In this document: positions 26,499 to 37,690 of the stretch, one piece after another
How the letters are laid out: each line of letters opens with the position of its first letter
How positions within the stretch are numbered: the first letter of the stretch is position 1
Source: Sitta carolinensis
Lineage: Eukaryota; Chordata; Aves; Passeriformes; Sittidae
Assembly: GCA_032173965.1 (NCBI GenBank)
Contig: CM063283.1
Location: forward strand, 112,973,108 to 113,037,107
DNA: 64,000 bases
Direction of reading: 5' to 3'
Translations under genes and position numbers: made by a program
Notes under the pieces: model-generated
Told to the model about the DNA's origin: nothing
Database searches by the model: none
Seen by the model: the letters and a program-made list of their open reading frames with translations, nothing else

Positions 26499-26669
26499 AC
26501 AATGCACTTCTGCTCCATCAAAACAGTGAGATCCAAAGACAGTTTTCAGCAGGAGCAGTGGGACAACTTCTTTCCAACCCTGGATGGTTTCTGAGTTGAG
26601 TTTATTATTGTTTCTAGTGATATTATTTGAAATTCTAGTAAGGGAAGCATATACCAAGCAGTCCACAGA
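26499..26669 (-). repeat. Copy 2 of a 165-bp inverted duplication
   Basis: Inverse complement of 23,570-23,735, about 2.8 kb away. It reads from ACAATGCACTTCTGCTCCAT to ACCAAGCAGTCCACAGA on the plus strand. The flanks of the two copies are unrelated. Confidence 0.85.
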
Positions 26670-27154
26670 TCTCAAGTCATACGTTCCTACTGGCAACCCA
26701 GAGATGAAAGGCTTGGAAATCTGTCCCTGAACTGTTTTCTGGATTTCTTGGCATCAGAATAATTCAACTGGGAATGTCAAGGGTTTTACTAAATAGCTGC
26801 TGGAAGGACTCAGCAGCTGAAAACCCTGCTTCAGTCAGCAAACCAAACGGTTTAATGGGCATCACATGAAAAGCAAAACCAGAAGTTAATCAAAAGCAAA
26901 ATAGGATGTCCTGACCGGGAATTCACCCCTGCCCCATGACAGTTTGGTATCACATCTGCAGCAAACTTCTGCAGCTGAACTGCACAGCACATTTTGCCCC
27001 TAACACACGTTTCAACAGAATCCACTGAGCACTAAAAATGTAGGAACATTTTTCCTCACTTCTGCTCGTGTCTGTGAAAGTACAATGAGCTGAAGTCTGC
27101 AGAAGAAAGAAGTCTGCCTCTTTTGCTTTAGATTCCATTATTTTCAAAGAGTTG

Positions 27155-27267
27155 TTTTTTTTTTTGTTTTTTTGTTTTTTGTTTTTTTTTTTTTTTTTGA
27201 GTTACGTAAGATTCTTTTACTTCTGGAGTAACCACTTGATAAAAAAAAAGAAAAAAAAAAAAAAAAA
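27155..27267. repeat. T-rich run and A-rich run in inverted arrangement
   Basis: T-rich 27,155-27,198 (interrupted by single Gs), a loop of about 42 bp, then A-rich 27,241-27,267 with one G. The two runs are complementary over about 27 bp. Confidence 0.85.
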
Positions 27268-29236
27268 CCCATTTTTTGCCTCCTAAAATCATACATTTCT
27301 GTAAGGTCACATCACACTATGTGGAAGCAACTCCTAGAAAGATCAATTCACACAAATTACATGCAGGAAAAAACTATAAAAGCATTGGCTCTTACTGTTG
27401 CTCTCCCCTCGCCTGCACTCCCCACAGCTTGACATTTGTTAATGGTTTTTCTTGACTGAGTAGTTCTTCTCTCAGGCAGTCTGGGAAGAGTTTCAGCTTT
27501 GTCCTCCACTGTGCCCAAGCGAGGACTCTCGGAGGGAGGTGCTTGGGAGAAAGTGGAAGGAGCTTTTCCAGGGTTAGAGAGGCTGATCCAGCTGGGCTAA
27601 AGCTGGACTTGTTTGTGCCAGGAATCCTTTTGGGATGCAGACTCACAGGTAGCTTTTGAAAGGCTCGGGAGATCTTTAGTTTAATTTCCATGACAAAAAA
27701 AATGTTTCTGGTATTTTTACGACCTTGGTTTCTGGTCACCTCTGGTTGGCACCTCAGATGTTCTTGGCTTCCACCTAAGCTGACTTCACCTGAGAGGTGA
27801 GTCACAGCTTAGTTTCACCTGAGGGCAGGTTTCAAAGAAAAGTCCCTTGTGTGGAGGTTTTTTGTTGCTCTTGGGTATCACAGTGAGAAATTAGTTAGAC
27901 AAAGAAAGCCACCATAATCCCCCACAGGTTAAAGAGTGTGTCTTGTGGGTGTAAAAGAGGATTAGTACTCTTCCTGAGGGACACTGAGACAGGAAAAAGA
28001 GAATATTTCCTAAAGAGTTTGTGTATGGTTTGGGTTTTTTTTCCTTTTTGAAGTTCAAACCGTTTGTGCAACTTTCCTTGAGACATCACATTTATGGCCC
28101 AGCCCTGGGCAGTTTCTTTCCCTGCTATTTCATAGTGAGGTTCTCCTGTTTCACGATGTTTTAACACACAGGGCTTGAAGTGACCTGTTACTTGTCTTCA
28201 CAGTATTTCAGTCAAGATCCTTGTGCTGAACCACTCAGCCCTGCAGCCAAGAGAAGAGCACAGGAGTCCCCCTCAAACTGTGGCAGCAATTTCCAGTGAG
28301 GAAGCTCTGAAATGAGATCCAAAGCACGGGCAAATCTGCCTTTGCTTTGCTTTGTAGGAAATATTTGTGACTCGAGAATCCATTTGATTTGTGATCCTTA
28401 ACTGGAATGAAACAGACCGTGCAATCCAAGAGCTGCTTTTTTTATTTCCTTGTCCTCTCCATTTTTCTTTGAGACAACACTGCTGCACCTCTAGAAGAGC
28501 TCGTGGCGTGTCGTGAGCTGCCCAGCAGATGCCTCTGCAATAAATGTGTGTCCAATCTTCACAACAACAGCTGATTGTAATTTATCCCCTTATCATGAGG
28601 GATTTGTCAGCCTTTGGAATCCCTGGCTGACAGGGGTCTGTGGATGATGGATCACAGTCGCTGTCTAGGCCTGGTTCAGAGAAAGATGTTGACACACACA
28701 GCTCATTTCTGAGAAAAGTAGATTTTTATGGGACCTGGAATCCTGTTACCTTGCTGCACCCTTCAATCCTGTGACAGAAATGACCCAGCACCCTGTTGAC
28801 ACAGGGTTTGGATTCAAAGCAGCACAGATGCTCCTGCTGTTTGTTTTGCTGCCCCAGGCTTGGAAACTAATGCAAGAATGAAAGCAAGGAGCACTTCTGC
28901 CACCTGTGCCGTGGCTTCTGCTGGCTGCTCTGCCCTGTCCAGGTGGACCCCAGCAGAAGGAATGTGCAAACTGGACTCACCTGGGAGTGCCACCTCTGCT
29001 GGTATTTCTCCTCTTGCCCCACTATCAGTAAAACAGAGGGCTTGATCTGTGATTAGATATCTTAATTGTCTTCATGTTGCCTGTTCAGGTGAGGCTGCTC
29101 TTGAGTTGGGCAATGGTGCCATGCCCAAGTGTCTGGCAAGCTGCCTGCTCCTTGCAGCACCTGCAAATTCCCCGAGCGTCTGGAGGGTGAGTAATTCACA
29201 GGGGGGGATGGAGATGGGGCTTTCCACACCTTACAG

Positions 29237-30095
29237 CAGCTCAGAACAGGCTGAGTTGGAAGGGACCCACAAAGATCAGCAAGTCCAGCTCCTGGGCCTT
29301 CACAGGACCATCCCCAGCAGTCACAGCCTGTGCCTGAGAGCATTGTCCAGATATGAGCTCTGTCAGCCTTGGTGCTGTGATCACTTCCACGGGGACTCTG
29401 TTCCAGAGCACAGCCACGTTTTCCTGATGTTCAGCCCAGCTTCAGGCCATTCCCCTGGGTCCTGTCACTGCCCAGAGCAGAGATCAGTGCCTGCCCTGCT
29501 CAGCCCCTCACCAGGAAGCTGTGACTGCACCGAGGGCTCCCCTCAGCCTCCTCTTCTCCAGCCTGAACAGACCAAGAGCTCTTCACACGCCTTCCCCTCC
29601 AGCTTTTCACCACCTTCATTGCCATTCTTGGGACACTCTTGAATAATTTAATGTCTTTCTTACATTTTGGTGCCCAAAACTGCTCACAACACCAAGGTGA
29701 GGCCATCCCAGCCCAGAGCAGAGTGGGACAATCCCTCCCTGTCCCAGCCAGTGATGCTGGGCTTGGCACCCTCAGGACAGGGGTGATCCTCCTGGCTTCC
29801 AGGGCACTGCTGGCTCAGATCCACCTTCAGGACGCCCAGGTCCCTTTCCACTGCTCTTCAGCATCTCACTCCCCAGTTTGTACAGAATCTGGCATTGTCC
29901 CTTGCTGGATTTCATACAGTTGGTCAGTGCCCCTGATCATCCTCTGTGGCATCTTGGAGTCCCTTGACAACTCCATTGCTCCCAGAAAAACCCCATCCAG
30001 CCCTGAGCTCACCTCCTGCCAGGCTGCAGCACCAAAACCAGTTGCTTATTCCCATCCAGCACCGAGTCTGGCTGCTGGAGGCTTGATTTTGGTTT
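29237..30095 (-). mobile_element. Longest CR1 LINE fragment in the window (about 860 bp)
   Basis: Minus orientation, from GCTCAGAACAGGCTGAGTTG through CACGGGGACTCTGTTCC, CTTCTCCAGCCTGAACAG, TGCCCAAAACTGCTCACAAC, GGTCCCTTTCCACTGCTCTT to CATTGCTCCCAGAAAAACCC. It reaches well into the CR1 body. Open frames on it are remnants of the element, not host genes. Confidence 0.88.
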
Positions 30096-31239
30096 AGAGC
30101 CAGGGGTTTGCATTATCCCACTTATAATTTTGTCCACCAGTGTAAGCCCTGCAGCTCGTTCCTGAGCTGATCAGGCAGCTGGCTCCTGCCAGAGGAGCCC
30201 CTCATGTGTGGTCTCAGGCTGGCACAGTGTCAGGAGCCCTGTCCAGAGCTTGTGCTGTAGCTGTAATTGTGTGAAACACGCCCCAAACATAAGATATCCA
30301 GCGCTGCAGGCAGAGTTGCACAGCCTCAAAATTGCACCTATTAAGGGTGAGACTGCCACAAAACTCAACAGGAAACTGAAGGCACTTCCAGAAACAAAAC
30401 CTGCCCCCTTTTCTTGAAATGTCATTGCTTTTCAAGGCATGGAAAGAATGAGGATTAAGCAGCGGTGTCTCTTTAATGACGCGTCAAAAGGTCTTGAGCA
30501 ACAGCAAGGGCTGCGTGTTTGGGCATTGCTTTGGATGCTTGGTAGGAAGAGTTTATGGAAGGTCTTTCCAGGCATTTGCACAAACAGAGCTCCATTAAAT
30601 TGCGTTCCAGGCTGAAGCCTCTGAAGTTTGGTGAGAAAAGCAGGGAGAATTTAGGGGAATCAGCGAAGCTGTGCTGGGTGTGGGGAGAGAACAGCAAAAG
30701 GAAGGGTGAGGGGGAATTTCTGCCTCATTTTGTGTTGTAATGCTCCATAAATTCAGGTTCCTGTTGAAGGGTTGTAGGTCGTGTCACTGTCACCTCATAA
30801 AAGGCCAAAGCTTGGAGACAGTCCCAGGGCTGGCTGGGGGCCTTTCCTGCCCAAAGAGAGGGGCCAGCCTGATCTCACAACATGATACCACACCTATCAC
30901 ATCAGCTCTTGGATTTCCTTGAACTGAATTTTCCTTGAATTGATTCTCACCTGAGCCTGAGCACATCTGAAAAAAACACCTTCCTGTCTTGTTGATGGCA
31001 TTTCTAGAGGTGAAGAATCTAGTACACCACATGAAGTGATGTTTCCATTCTCTTAACGATGAGAAATGTGCTTGTTTTCCACAGAACACTCATATCTGGC
31101 TTTAATTTTTAGACACTGAGTTTTGCTGAATCTCTATCAGCTACTCTATCACCAGATTTGCATTTTCCAGAGATAAACTTTTTGCCACATGGCTCAGGAG
31201 TGTTTATGGGGAGTTTATCCTGTGAACAGAGACTATTTC

Positions 31240-31516
31240 CAAGAGCCTGGAGGGACAGGATGAGGGGGAATGGCTTCAAAGTGAGAGAGAGCAGGGTTAG
31301 ATTGGATTTTAGGATTTTAGGATGGAATTCTGCGAGGGAGGTGAGGCCCTGGCACAGGGTGCCCAGAGCAGCTGTGGTCCCAGGATCCCTGGCAGTGCCC
31401 AAGGCCAGGATGGATGATCCAGGGCAGCCTGGGCTCGTGAAGATTCCCTTCACCCAGCTGGAACTGGATGATCTTCAGGGCCCCTTCTAACCCAAACCAC
31501 TCCACAATTCTAGGAG
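31240..31516 (+). mobile_element. CR1 LINE fragment
   Basis: CAAGAGCCTGGAGGGACAGG, CTGGCACAGGGTGCCCAGAG, GATCCCTGGCAGTGCCCAAG, GGAACTGGATGATCTTCAGG and the tail CTAACCCAAACCACTCCAC. Confidence 0.9.
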
Positions 31517-31744
31517 TAGGCACGACGATTCTAGAAAGAAACATCATCATGGTCAAAGTTTCTTCTTTCCTAGCCTGCTTTTTCCCCCCAGGCTTTATGG
31601 TTTTAGACTCAGTTATCTTGAGTTTATGGAGTTCAGCTGCCCAGCTGTCCCTGTATCAGGAGTCTGTGCTCTCTGTTCCCCTCCCTGATGATTAGCAGCT
31701 CTCAGAAATAACCCACAAGGCTGAGTTTTCTGTACTAGACTCAT

Positions 31745-31905
31745 TCCCCTCCCAAGAGAGAAATTTCAGGGAGAATTTCTTCACAGAAAGGGCTGGTCAA
31801 GCTTAGGAAGGGGCTGCCCAGGGAGGTGATGGTGTCCCATCCCTGGAGGTGTTCAAATGTTCCCCAGGATGTTATCTTGGATGTCTCTGAGCTTTGTGCA
31901 CTCCC
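31745..31905 (+). mobile_element. CR1 LINE fragment
   Basis: GGGAGAATTTCTTCACAGAA, GGGGCTGCCCAGGGAGGTGA and CCCATCCCTGGAGGTGTTCA: internal 3' CR1 sequence without the usual tail. Confidence 0.85.
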
Positions 31906-33879
31906 TGAGGTGGCCTCTCCTGCCATATCCACAAGTTTGTGTTCCAGGCTAGGACACAAATTTCACAGATTTAATTCTGAGAATTAGTTCTGTTTGGTCA
32001 TGGTGTGTTTCATTTCAGGAATGGGATGTTTCCAAGCTGATAAACTTTCCAAACCTGGAAAATGCTAAAATTGTTTGCAATTGTGAGTTTACCCTTGCCT
32101 TTGAATCCAAATCCAGACAATTTTCCTGTTGGTAATGCTTTGTGTAGTGGGACTGAATTCGTGGATTACAATAGGATTTCTCTATGATTCCACCTGAAGC
32201 TTCAAGTAGGAAGACACCAATAATAAAATAATCACAAACCTGACTCACAAAGCTAAAAACCAGATTTAGTACTCTGCAGATCTAAGGAGAAAACCCAATT
32301 AAAATCCTCCTGCTATCTGTTGAGATTTTCTTGTGAATTGCTACACAGTTGTTTGTTTCCTTTTAAATAAGCAAACAACCAAAGAACAGACTACTTCCCT
32401 AAATGAAATTTTTTAGTGTTTGTTTATCTTTCTCCATAGAAATTCAGGCTTTGTCCAGACTTGGGACTTGTAACCAGGGCTGATTTTAGATCCTGAGAGA
32501 GGGGAAAGATGAACACAGCCAAGGAAGGGAGATGCTGTTAGGACTTCCATGGGTTCAGCCTTGGGTTTATTTGCTTTTTCTATCAGCAGGAAAGCCAATT
32601 TGCATTAGAACTGAAGATATGTTGATGCATGCAGTTTGTCTCTATTTCCCATAAATATGTCACATCAAAATGTAAAGCTTAAACTGTTTTGTACAATGCA
32701 AGCACAAACAGCCCATCTCCAGCAAGGGAAATATGTAAACCACCTTATCTTGGTTTTCATGCACTCCTAAGTAATTCAAATGAGAGGGTGATAAACATCA
32801 AACAGTTAAAAACACAAGAATTAAAACTTTTTTTGTGTGTGTTGTTTTGATGGCTTTTTCCCCCACCCCCAAACGCAGAGTTTCCTTTGGACCAGATAAA
32901 ACCTTTCATTCATAAAGTATGGGATGTTCTGTTTTCAGTTCTCCTTTTGGGCAAAGTCAGGGAGGGACAGAAACGTTGAGATGAAAAAGCAGATCTTTCA
33001 GCAGAATATTTTGGAACAGAAGACTACAAATACATCCTCTATATTTTTTTTTTCCCCAATTGAAACAGGGACAAGTCTGACACAAATCTGAATCATCTAA
33101 ACTGGTTTCACATGCATTTTTTGACAGATAAATATTCAACCAAGAAAGTCTTCTGCTCACAAAGCATCTTCCCTGGGAGTGCTGAATTTAAAAACATCGA
33201 AACTTAAGAGCCTGACACCACAGGTAAGAAAAAAGCAGCCTTAAAAAAATTTTAAAAACCCTTTAAAACGTTACAAGCAGCTTCTCCTTGTGACACTGTT
33301 GACTGCCTAGCCAGGCTTTCTGTGTGCTGACACACATGGTTGCTCAAGAGCTGAGCACTTGTTCCTGACATGCAGGCCTGCCAAAGCCAGAAGAGTGAGG
33401 ACATTTACAATGCAGTGATGTAATCTTCTCCCACATTTTGCAAATGTGGTTTTCTGTTGCAAACTTCCTTGGTTTTTAATAGTAAAGCAGCAGTGTTGAG
33501 TGTGTGGAGGCTCTGCTGCAACGTTAAAGCCCTTTCCTAGCAGCTCAGCTGGGATTTCATAACCCAGCAGAGAACTCTGTGTTCACAGTTATCACCCATG
33601 ACTTCAGCCAGGGACCACTTTCTGTTCCTCTATTTATTTTTGGGGGACAGGGCTGACCAGCACTGCTCTTCTCCAGTTGCAGGGGCTGGTGGCTTGATAG
33701 CCAGCCCTGAAATCCAAGGGGAGAAGGGTTGTCCCATCCACAGATAAAAACTCATATCCCAGATATCAGAACCCTAGGTTCAGGAGATTTTAAACTTTCT
33801 GTGCTGAGAATAATCCTCAAAATACACTACGTTTAACCTGAAGCATAGAAAAGGCTTCCAAAATTAAGTAATAACACTG

Positions 33880-34350
33880 AAATTGTAAGCATGCACTTAA
33901 TTAAAAGTGTATTATATCACAGAGTGAAAAAATTTAAAATAGTAAATTATAATAATATATGTAACAAGATAGAAAGTTAAAACATGATCTTCGTCTCCTT
34001 CTTCACAAATTTAAGTAATTTTATGTAATTAGTTAAAAGAATCCAATACTAGACATAAGTAGCTAGTTACTTAGTTAAAAGTTAAAATAAATTAGTTAAA
34101 TTTATTTTTATAATTAAAATAAAAAAAATAAAATAAAAAAATATAAATAAAATTAAATAAATCTCATAATGAAGTAGTTTAAACTTAAAAAACCTTTAAA
34201 ACATTACTCTATACTCTATTTTTACTCTACTAACTTAACATATAAAAACAACCAGTAAGACCATAACTTAAATAAAAAAATAATAAAAATCCAATCCTAG
34301 CAAAAATTCTATCACACTTTTAACCTAACCCTAAAAAAGAAAAAAAAAAA
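33880..34350. repeat. Extremely AT-rich, G-poor island
   Basis: About 470 bp of mostly A and T, with long stretches nearly free of G on the plus strand and recurring TTAAA, TTAGTTAAA and AAATAAA words. It ends in an A-run at 34,338-34,353. It adjoins the LTR-containing block that starts at 34.4 kb. Origin not recognised. Confidence 0.8.
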
Positions 34351-34681
34351 AAAATCCCACACTCACAGGGGAAAAGTATCCACAAGGACACTTTTGGTGC
34401 CAGTTCATGCCTCCTATTCTAGTGAGAAGTGGCCGTGATGACCCCTGGAGAAGTGACCTCCTATTCCAGGCCCAGAAGAAAAGCTGGAGTTATTTTAACT
34501 TTGGGCTTTTCTACGTGGCTGAATGACTCAGAAAAGCAGCAGTGCAATATTCCCTGTGGCATCCCCTGGTTTCGTTTATCCCATCCTGGGAGCAGAGTTC
34601 CTGCAGGATGCAGGTCCCACTTGGTGTCTAAGCCCTGCTTTAGGATCAGATTGTTCCTCCTGGTGCCTTCTGGAGCCTGAG

Positions 34682-35094
34682 CTGGAGCAGAGCCCAGGCA
34701 GAGCCTAAGGATAAAGCAGGGATTTATCCCAAGGCCTCACTGGACAAACCTGGGCAGCACAAGAGCCCAGCCAGACCACAGCCAAGGGGAACCCAAAATG
34801 GTCACAAAAAATGGATGACCAAACATGAGGTCCCACACTTTGATAAGTTCTGTTCCATCAGCATATTAGAATCAATTTTCCAACCATAGCTTCAGGGTAT
34901 GAAGTTCCATCTTTGTTTTTCTTCTCACTTCACTGTTGGCCTCAAAGTTGTCCTTGGTCAATTCCTTGGAGAAGGAATTGTTTTGTCTCTCTGCTTTGAG
35001 AAGAGAGCTCAGTAGCACTTCATATGAAACCTAAAACTACTCACCAAAACAGCCCAGAATCTCAAAAATATAAAAGCTAAAATGTAAGGCATCA
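34682..35094 (-). mobile_element. Solo LTR, minus orientation (left arm of an inverted pair)
   Basis: Read on the minus strand it starts TGATGCCTTACATTTTAGC and can be followed along most of its length against the plus-strand copy at 36,735-37,161. Shared blocks include GGTTTCATATGAAGTGCTAC, TTGATTCTAATATGCT and ATAAATCCCTGCTTTATCC. The first A of the AATAAA signal is lost. No coding sequence remains nearby. Confidence 0.75.
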
Positions 35095-35596
35095 CCCTCT
35101 CTGCAGACAGAGGCTCTACACTGTGCTCCAAGAGCTCTGGAAGCAGCCAAAGGCCATCCCTGTCCCTGTCCCTCCTCTCCCCCCAGGAAGGGCAGCAGGG
35201 AGCTGGGGTGGCTGTCAGGGGCTGATAATGTGCTCTGGGTATTTCCTGGATGGAGCTGCTCTGATTTATCAGCAGGCCAAAGAGGCTGCTGAGGACCAGC
35301 TCTCTCTTTCTCCTGCCTCCCACACACAGGAACAAGAGACAATAAAGATCATGACCCTCTTTCCACTCACATTCCTGGCCTCTCCTGTGCTGTCCAGAAA
35401 TGGGAGAAAAAAACACCGTAGGAAATGAGAAGTCAAGTGGTGGTGACAGGACAGGGAAAGTCTGTGCCAGGCTGCAGAGACAAGGCAGAAGCCACATTGT
35501 CCCTTCTCCCTGCCTTCAGGGTTTGCAGATCCTCCACTGCAGGAGTCTGGGACTTAAAACTGAAGCAAAAAGAGCCTCTGTGAGCAATGTGAGACT

Positions 35597-35905
35597 CACA
35601 GAATCATAGAATCATGGAATGATTTGGGTTGGAAGGGGCCTTAAAACTCATCCTATGCCACCCCTGCCCTGGCAGGAACCCCTGCCCCTGTGCCAGGCTG
35701 CTCCAGCCCCAGTGTCCAGCCTGGCCTGGGGCACTGCCAGGGATCCAGGGGCAGCCACAGCTGCTCTGGGCACCCTGTGCCAGGGCCTCACCTCCACCCC
35801 AGGGAACAATTCCTGCCCAATATCCCATTTAACCCTACTTTCTGTCAGTTTGAAGCCTTTCCCCCTGTCCTGTCACTCCATGCTCCTGCAAGGGAGGTCA
35901 ATCCC
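35597..35905 (-). mobile_element. CR1 LINE fragment
   Basis: CACAGAATCATAGAATCATG, GATTTGGGTTGGAAGGGGCC, CCAGGGGCAGCCACAGCTGC, CCCAATATCCCATTTAACCC. It lies in the loop between the two inverted LTRs. Confidence 0.92.
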
Positions 35906-36734
35906 TGCAGTGAAGGAACTGTAGGAATGCAGCTGCAGGGCCCAGTTCCTTTTCTGAGCCACCTTTAAACTCTATTTCTGGGGAGCTGAGGGAGCTTCCA
36001 CCCAGCACCATCTCTGCTGCTGCAGTGGGGACTTGCAACAGCAGCATCACCTCACTCAGCTCTCAGCTGGATCCTCTGCAAATCCCCCTCAAGCAGAGGG
36101 AAATGCAGGGACAGTAATTGGCATGGAGCAGCAGCTCGGCTGTGCTGGTGACAGAAGATTCTGTGGGAGTTATTAAGGGGCTGCTGTTAAGGTACTACTA
36201 ATAATTTTCAGAATCATTTCCATTCCTATTCTTCCCCTGACAGCCCAAAAGTGCTGTGGGTCCTTTTAAAGCCGTTCTGCCTGCGAACAGTTTATTGTTT
36301 TATTTGATAGGTTGCTTAGGGACAGCTCGGCACCTCCTGTGCTTTATTTCCCCTCTCCCTTCAAAGAGGGAGAGCATTTTAATATTTCTTGGAGAAAAAT
36401 GGATGTAATAAAACATGAACATCTCGGGCCCAGTCTCTCTGCAGTGGAAAGCTCTTCCCTGAGAGGCTGTTCTGTGCTGGCTTTTCCGGTTGCTGCGCTC
36501 TGCAGAGAGCTGGCAGCTCCATCCCACTTCCCATAAACATTTTTCTCCTGCTAGCGGAAAGCTTTGCTCACTTAGGAGGGAGGATGGAGCAGAGATGAAC
36601 CTCTGTGGTCTCTACTGATGTTTTTGTTTTATTTTTTTTTAAATGAGTCACCGCACATGGCTGAGTTGGGTAAAGGCACACGATGATGGTCAAAATTGCC
36701 CAAGTGCTGGAGTTACCACTGGAAGGGGTCATTT

Positions 36735-37161
36735 TGATGCCTTAAGTTTTTAGCTTTTATATTTTTTAGATTCTGGGCTGTTTTAATGGGCAGTTTTAGG
36801 TTTCATATGAAGTGCTACTAAAGCTCTCTTCTCAAAGTAGAAAGACAAAACAATTCCTTCTCTAGTTTGATACCAAGGAGAACTTTCAGGCCTTAGAATG
36901 AAAACAATGGTGAAATGAGAAGGAAAGCAAAGAGGATGGTGTTTCATAACCTGAAGCTGTGGTTAGACAATTGATTCTAATATGCTCATGGATCAGAACT
37001 TATTAAAATAAGAGACCTCATGATTGGTCATCATTTTGTGACCATTTTAGGGTGCATCTTAAGTGTAGTCCAGCTGGATTTCTGTGCTGCCCAGGTGTGT
37101 CCAGTGAGGCCTTTTAATAAATCCCTGCTTTATCCTTTTGCTCTGTTTAGTCTCTGTTCCA
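36735..37161 (+). mobile_element. Solo LTR, plus orientation (right arm of an inverted pair)
   Basis: Starts TGATGCCTTAAGTTTTTAGC. It carries AATAAA at 37,116-37,121 and a downstream CTCTGTTTAGTCTCTGTTCC. It is cut or interrupted on its right by a CR1 fragment beginning near 37,162. The family is retroviral-type by its length, TG start and internal poly(A) signal; I cannot name it. Confidence 0.75.
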
Positions 37162-37690
37162 ATCCTGGAATGGTTTGGGTCAGAAGGGACGTTAAAGCCC
37201 ACCCAGTGCCACCCCTGCCATGGACAGGGACCCCTGCCCCTGTGCCAGGCTGCTCCAACCCCAGTGTCCAGCCCAGCCCTGGGCACTGCCAGGGATCCAG
37301 GGGCAGCCACAGCTGCTCTGGGAATTCTATTCCAGGGCCTGCCCACCCTGCCAGGGAAGGACTTTTTTCCTGATATCCCATCCAGCCCTGTCCTCCTTCA
37401 GCTGAAGGCCATTCTCCCTTGTCCTGTCACTCCATGCCCTCCTAAATAGTCCCTCTGAGCCCTCCTGGAGCTTCTTTAGGCCCTGGCAGGGGCTCTGAGG
37501 TGTCCCTGGGTCCTTCTCTTCTCTGGGTGAACAGCCCCAGCTCTCCCAGCTCCAGAGCAGAGGAGCCTCAGCCCTGGGATCAACTTAGTGACCTCCTCCA
37601 CCCTCATTCCAACAGGTCCACACTTTTCTTGTGCTGGATGCCTAGGCCAGGATGCAGAACTGCTGGTGGGGTCTCACAAGAGCAGAGGAG
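37162..37690 (-). mobile_element. CR1 LINE fragment (about 530 bp)
   Basis: CTGGAATGGTTTGGGTCAGA, CCAGGGGCAGCCACAGCTGC, GATATCCCATCCAGCCCTG, CCTCCTGGAGCTTCTTTAGG and GCTCTCCCAGCTCCAGAGCA-type sequence. It abuts or interrupts the LTR ending at 37,161. Confidence 0.9.

Larger units (their letters stand above)
25083..29236. other. Intergenic, holding the second copy of the inverted duplication
   Basis: Apart from 26,499-26,669 and the T/A runs at 27,155-27,267 I see no repeat and no gene. Confidence 0.55.
30096..33879. other. Intergenic with two CR1 fragments
   Basis: 30,280-30,640 is unique sequence with several CpG (for example ATGACGCGTCA at 30,476-30,486) and may be conserved, an inference only. 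No exon recognised. Confidence 0.5.

Noticed and set aside
23570..26669. The shared open frame of the 165-bp duplication as an exon pair
   Set aside because: The copies are on opposite strands and no flanking splice signals with matching phase are evident.
29049..30097. Plus-strand open frames of 197 and 152 codons
   Set aside because: They run antisense through a CR1 LINE fragment; the sequence is the repeat, not a host gene.
34318..34336. Telomere-like CCTAACCCTAA word
   Set aside because: Fewer than two full units in an A-rich context; too short to be an interstitial telomere.
34682..37161. Inverted LTRs as the two ends of one intact provirus
   Set aside because: Provirus LTRs are direct repeats. 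Here they are inverted, only 1.6 kb apart, and the loop has no gag, pol or env similarity.
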